A stretch of 64,000 bases of DNA from Arthrobacter nitrophenolicus (GTDB taxonomy: Bacteria; Actinomycetota; Actinomycetes; Actinomycetales; Micrococcaceae): the NCBI RefSeq assembly GCF_000332815.1, contig NZ_AOFD01000007.1, positions 58,932-122,931 of the forward strand, in the 5' to 3' direction. This document shows positions 60,566-64,000 of the stretch, in pieces. A model generated the notes under the pieces. It did not search any database. It saw only the letters and a program-made list of their open reading frames with translations, and had not been told where the DNA came from. Numbering within the stretch: position 1 is the stretch's first letter; each line of letters starts with the position of its first letter. The translations under genes and the position numbers were made by a program.

Positions 60566-61534
60566 ATGCTGAAATCGGTAGCCGTCATAGTGGTTCCCAA
60601 CTTTTCGATCTTCGAGTTCGGGACGGCCTGCGAGGTGTTCGGGATCGACAGGTCAGGCCGGGGCGCCGGGGTCCCCGCCTTTGATTTCCGGGTCTGCACC
60701 CCGGAGCCGGGCAACGTTCCCATGAAGTCCGGGTTGTCCATGAACGTGAGCCATGGGCTGGAAGCCACTGAAGATGCGGACCTGGTGATCATGGCTCCCT
60801 TTGGACGGGACCAGGAGATGCCGGAGCCTGTGCTCGCTGCCCTCCGGGCCGCTGACGCCAGGGGGGCCTGGGTCATGTCGATCTGCTCGGGAGCATTCGC
60901 GCTGGCACGCGCGGGCCTGCTGGACGGCCGTCGCTGCACCACGCACTGGCATTTTTCCCGTGACCTGGCCGAGGCCTACCCGGACGTCCAGGTGGATGAA
61001 AACGTCCTCTACGTGCAGGACGGCAATATTATTTCCTCTGCCGGAACCGCTGCAGGAATCGACGCGTGCCTGCACCTGGTACGGCTGGAGCTGGGCGCGA
61101 ACGTTGCTGCCTCGATTGCCCGGGACATGGTGGTCCCGCCGCACCGCGACGGCGGCCAGGCCCAGTTCATCGACCGGCCCATGCCCACCTGCGGCTCGGC
61201 GCCCATGGAAGAACTGCTGCGGTGGATGGTGCAGAGCCTCGACCGTGAACACACGGTCAACGAGTTGGCAGCGCGGGTCCACATGTCACCGAGGACCTTT
61301 GCCAGGAAGTTCCGTTCGGAAACGGGCGCCACACCAGCGGCCTGGCTCAACTCGCAGCGGGTGATCCGGGCACAGGAGTTGCTGGAATCGACCGATTTGA
61401 ACATCGACGAGATCGCCCGGGAAGCCGGGTTTGGCCATCCGGTCCTGCTGCGGCACCACTTCGCCAAGGTCCTCGACACCAGCCCCCAGTCCTACCGCCG
61501 GGCATTCCGGGGGCAGCTGGCCGAAGTGGGCTAG
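60566..61534 (+). CDS. GlxA-type transcriptional regulator (DJ-1/PfpI-AraC)
   Basis: A 322-residue regulator. The N-terminal DJ-1/PfpI-like domain (residues 1 to about 200) has the nucleophile-like Cys in SICSGAFALARAGLL. The C-terminal AraC domain has two HTH motifs (VNELAARVHMSPRTFARKFR and IDEIAREAGFGHPVLLRHHF). The ligand and targets are unknown. It starts 82 nt after the small membrane gene start, divergent from it. Confidence 0.88.
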   Translation: MLKSVAVIVVPNFSIFEFGTACEVFGIDRSGRGAGVPAFDFRVCTPEPGNVPMKSGLSMNVSHGLEATEDADLVIMAPFGRDQEMPEPVLAALRAADARGAWVMSICSGAFALARAGLLDGRRCTTHWHFSRDLAEAYPDVQVDENVLYVQDGNIISSAGTAAGIDACLHLVRLELGANVAASIARDMVVPPHRDGGQAQFIDRPMPTCGSAPMEELLRWMVQSLDREHTVNELAARVHMSPRTFARKFRSETGATPAAWLNSQRVIRAQELLESTDLNIDEIAREAGFGHPVLLRHHFAKVLDTSPQSYRRAFRGQLAEVG

Positions 61535-61584
61535 CTGCCGCCTTCGACCTGACAGGTCGTTGCGGGGAGCGCGGCCTGGGCAGC

Positions 61585-61920
61585 CTATTCCCTGCTGTCC
61601 AGGGCAGGAGTGCCCTGTCCGGCCCCGGACTCCTGGGCTGCTGCCCGGGTCCGGTCCACCAGCACACGCCAAGGTCCGGTCACTGCCCGCTCAGGCAGGG
61701 CCGCCCGCCTGTCCCCGGCCCGGATTGAATAGATGAACCGGTCAGGCTGGCTCCCCGCGAAGTGTTCGGCGGCGGCCCTCGGCGTGCGGGGAACGGCATC
61801 CCACGGACAGGCTTCGACGATCGGCTCCCACTGGTTGATTGCCGTTTTAGAGCGCGCATCCACCGTCCACACCCGCGTCATCGCGGCAATCCCACCGGTA
61901 CGTTCCACGCTGATTTTCAT
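61585..61920 (-). CDS. protealysin inhibitor (emfourin family)
   Basis: A 111-residue protein that begins MKISVERTGGIAAMTRVWTV, the start of emfourin, the protein inhibitor of protealysin-like M4 proteases. Later DRFIYSIRAGD fits the same family. The ATG 61920 is chosen over an upstream in-frame start. It follows the M4 protease by 60 nt on the same strand, the standard arrangement for this pair. Confidence 0.84.
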   Translation of the reverse strand: MKISVERTGGIAAMTRVWTVDARSKTAINQWEPIVEACPWDAVPRTPRAAAEHFAGSQPDRFIYSIRAGDRRAALPERAVTGPWRVLVDRTRAAAQESGAGQGTPALDSRE

Positions 61921-61980
61921 GGCCTGGTTCCTGGGCTTCCACGCAGCCTGGCGGCTGAAAGTCCGGCAACCAGGCATCCC

Positions 61981-63033
61981 TTAAAGCTTGACCTTCACAG
62001 TTTCCCACGCCTGCCGCACGGCGTCATGCTCTTGTGACCCGGAACCGAAAAGCTCCACGGCGGCAGCGGCGGTGGCCCGCGCGAAGACGCTGAAGGTCGC
62101 CGTGGTCGGCAGGGATCCGCCCGTCAGCGTTTCGTACCAGATGCGGCCGGGGGAGTCCCAGGCGTTCCCGCCCAGGGACTCCGCCACCAGGTAGAAGGCG
62201 CGGTTGGGAATGCCCGAGTTGATGTGGACCCCGCCGTTGTCCGCGCTGGTCCTGACGTAGGAGTCCATGGAGTCCGGCTGCGGGTCCTTACCCAGCACAT
62301 CGTCGTCGTACGCGGTTCCCGGTGCCTTCATGGAACGCAAGGCACTTCCTTCCACCTCGGGGGTGAAAAGCCCCTCGCCGATCAGCCAGCTGGCCTCGGC
62401 AGCGGACTGGTTCTTCACATACTGCTCCACGAGGGCGCCGAAAACATCCGACATGGATTCGTTCAGGGCGCCGGCCTGGTTCCGGTAAGCCAGGGCGGCG
62501 GAGTGCTGGGTCACCCCATGGGCGAGTTCGTGGCCGATGACGCTCAAGGATGCCGTGAAGCGCCCGAAGACTTCACCATCGCCGTCGCCGAAGACCATCT
62601 GGGTGCCGTCCCAGAAGGCGTTGTCGTAGAGCTTGCCGAAGTGCACGGTGGCATCCAGCCGCAGTCCCTGCCCATCGATGGAGTTGCGGCCGAAAACGTC
62701 GGCATAGAGGCGGTGGGTGTGTCCCAGACCCTCGTACGCTTCGTCGGTGGCGGCATCCCCTGTTCCGGGTTCGCCTTCCTTGCGTACCAGCCGTCCCGGC
62801 AGGGTTTCCGAACCTTCGGCGTCATAGATGATCCGGTTGGACGGACCCGGCTTGGCGTGGCGCAGTCCGGAAGGAACATCCGGCATGGCCTGGGTCCGGG
62901 ACGCCTGGAATGAACCGACGTGGCCAAGGGCCTCCCTGGCAGCCCGGGCGGCCGCAGAATACTCCGGAGCATCCTGCCGGGCCAGGCGCCGCAGCAGGTA
63001 AGGCGGGACGATGGAACAAAACGGAACGTGCAT
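61981..63033 (-). CDS. protealysin-like M4 metallopeptidase
   Basis: A 350-residue M4 (thermolysin-family) protease. A short N-terminal propeptide with the protealysin motif SIVPPYLLRRLA replaces a signal peptide. The zinc site is HELAH (168-172) with Glu at NESMSDVFG (about 192), and VHINSGIPN holds the catalytic His region. The ATG at 63033, with a GAGGGGG box, is chosen over a TTG 15 nt upstream. The emfourin gene lies downstream. Confidence 0.92.
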   Translation of the reverse strand: MHVPFCSIVPPYLLRRLARQDAPEYSAAARAAREALGHVGSFQASRTQAMPDVPSGLRHAKPGPSNRIIYDAEGSETLPGRLVRKEGEPGTGDAATDEAYEGLGHTHRLYADVFGRNSIDGQGLRLDATVHFGKLYDNAFWDGTQMVFGDGDGEVFGRFTASLSVIGHELAHGVTQHSAALAYRNQAGALNESMSDVFGALVEQYVKNQSAAEASWLIGEGLFTPEVEGSALRSMKAPGTAYDDDVLGKDPQPDSMDSYVRTSADNGGVHINSGIPNRAFYLVAESLGGNAWDSPGRIWYETLTGGSLPTTATFSVFARATAAAAVELFGSGSQEHDAVRQAWETVKVKL

Positions 63034-63199
63034 GGCGTACCCCCTCAACTAGGTGATTTCAGACTACGAGGGGGCTCTGACAATCGGTGCCAGCACACGC
63101 GGCACGGGGAGCTTCGCGCGGGGGCCGGCAGCAGACAGAAGCACGACGACGGCCGGCCGCTTTGTTGGTTACCGCCGCCTTGGGCGGGATACAACGAAG

Positions 63200-63492
63200 A
63201 ATGTCTCACCCTCCCGCGATGATTCTGGTATGGGAAACGGCGTCAGCGGGAAGTCGGTCATTTCAGAGCTCTTTCCTGCCCCCGCCAGCACGTCCCTTGC
63301 CCATGGAACGACCGCAGCGCCGAGTGTCAGTCCCGTGGTGGATTCTGCTGGTATGCGGAAAGGCAGCCGAAGGGTCGGGGAATTGGCGCTGCCGCCCGCT
63401 GTCCCAGCCGCATCTCTGTCTTCAGAAGCGGCGCCAGCGCCAGCGCAAAATGTCACACCCTCCCGCGATGATTCTGGTATGGGAAACGGCGT
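63200..63492 (+). repeat. imperfect 44-bp direct repeat in the DUF222 gene 5' region
   Basis: Near-identical segments occur at 63200-63243 and 63449-63492 (one mismatch seen). They are 249 bp apart, an exact multiple of 3, so the coding frame is kept. A diverged third copy (GATTCTGCTGGTATGCGG) begins at 63341 in the same frame. The repeated peptide is DDSGMGNGV. Confidence 0.85.
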
Positions 63493-64000
63493 GTTGACGG
63501 CAGCGGAGGTGGCGGGCATTCATGCCTCTGTCACGGCCCTCAACGCGTTGTTCCGTGATGACGCGCAGTTGCGAAATGTCGTCGACGGCACAGGGCCAGA
63601 CGTCTTGCAGCGTGCTTACGAACTCCGCCTGGAACGGCTGGGTGTGGTGGCGCGGCTTGAAGCCCAGATCGCCGCATTGAAGGCCCGGGACGCGGCCGAA
63701 GCCGTCGAGCTTCAGAATGCGATGACTCCTCCGGACGCCAGGCTGCAAGAACGGACCTTCCGCGAGATCTCGGTTGTCGAGGAGATCGCCGGGATCCTGA
63801 CCATCAGCTCCGGAGCAGCAGGGGCGTTCATCACCCAGGCCCGGCAGGTCTGTTCCCTCCCCTCCGCGTACGAGGCCCTGTTTACCGGGTCCTTGTCGTG
63901 GCAGCAGACCAGGATCATCGCCGACGAAACCGAGAACCTGGACCATCCCGCTGCCGTGGCTCTCGCGGACCACTTCCTGGACCCCGACGCACCCAACCCG
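63230..64000 (+). CDS. DUF222 (13E12-like, HNH endonuclease) protein, partial
   Basis: The 5' part of a DUF222 gene running off the right edge. From the ATG at 63230 the frame stays open to 64000. The DUF222 core begins near VLTAAEVAGIHASVTALNAL and continues EISVVEEIAGILTISSGAAG. The HNH nuclease domain, if present, lies beyond the window. The start is uncertain: ATG 63230, ATG 63479 or GTG 63491 are all in frame, and a poor ribosome-binding site precedes each. The N-terminal 90 codons contain repeated DDSGMGNGV-type units. Confidence 0.78.
   Translation, partial: MGNGVSGKSVISELFPAPASTSLAHGTTAAPSVSPVVDSAGMRKGSRRVGELALPPAVPAASLSSEAAPAPAQNVTPSRDDSGMGNGVLTAAEVAGIHASVTALNALFRDDAQLRNVVDGTGPDVLQRAYELRLERLGVVARLEAQIAALKARDAAEAVELQNAMTPPDARLQERTFREISVVEEIAGILTISSGAAGAFITQARQVCSLPSAYEALFTGSLSWQQTRIIADETENLDHPAAVALADHFLDPDAPNP

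Overview
The window is 64 kb of high-GC DNA from an actinobacterium of the Micrococcaceae, most like Arthrobacter or Pseudarthrobacter. The evidence is the actinobacterial gene order aroA-rsgA-hisN next to sigH-rsrA, a Kgd-type 2-oxoglutarate enzyme, a SAM-IV riboswitch, a bL37 mini-gene, a tmRNA whose tag reads AKQTRTDFALAA, and a DUF222 gene at the right edge. This assignment rests on family recognition from memory, not on a search.

Layout. (1) 0.2-14.7 kb is a surface-polysaccharide locus. It holds DUF2142, DUF6541 and DUF2304 membrane proteins, a Wzx-like flippase, several glycosyltransferases, a PstS-like lipoprotein and the complete dTDP-L-rhamnose pathway (rmlA, rmlB and a fused RmlC-RmlD). 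(2) 14.8-17.7 kb is a secreted GH25 muramidase with about ten LGFP repeats. (3) 18.0-22.6 kb is a Tad/Flp-type secretion or pilus operon (ATPase, TadB, TadC, a small pilin-like protein, two TadE-like proteins, one TadG-like). (4) 22.7-28.1 kb is housekeeping: prfB, ftsE-ftsX-M23 hydrolase, smpB and ssrA. (5) 28.4-33.7 kb has an HtrA-like protease, a DtxR/MntR-type regulator coupled to two CrcB fluoride channels, a methyltransferase and a class V aminotransferase behind a SAM-IV riboswitch. (6) 34-41.6 kb has hisN, rsgA, aroA, a DoxX protein, sigH-rsrA behind a SigH-type promoter, bL37, a PadR/DUF4097 pair with a likely operator, and an SGNH hydrolase. (7) 41.7-48.5 kb is kgd and two CNNM/CBS proteins. 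(8) 48.6-51.8 kb is a zinc ABC transporter with a Zur-like box and a convergent Fur/Zur gene. (9) 51.9-56.2 kb has an MBL hydrolase, a Cds1-like PLP enzyme, a rhodanese, an alcohol dehydrogenase and a HIT protein. (10) 56.2-63.0 kb has hrpA, a small membrane protein, a GlxA-type regulator and an emfourin/protealysin pair. (11) A DUF222 gene with internal repeats runs off the right edge.

A striking feature is that ten otherwise normal genes are broken by twelve apparent one-base indels. Nearly all are a missing (sometimes extra) G or C, and several hit genes that are normally required (kgd, rmlA). The protein reads through cleanly when one base is restored. Residual sequencing or assembly error is the simplest explanation, so these genes are marked as frameshifted as read rather than as decayed.
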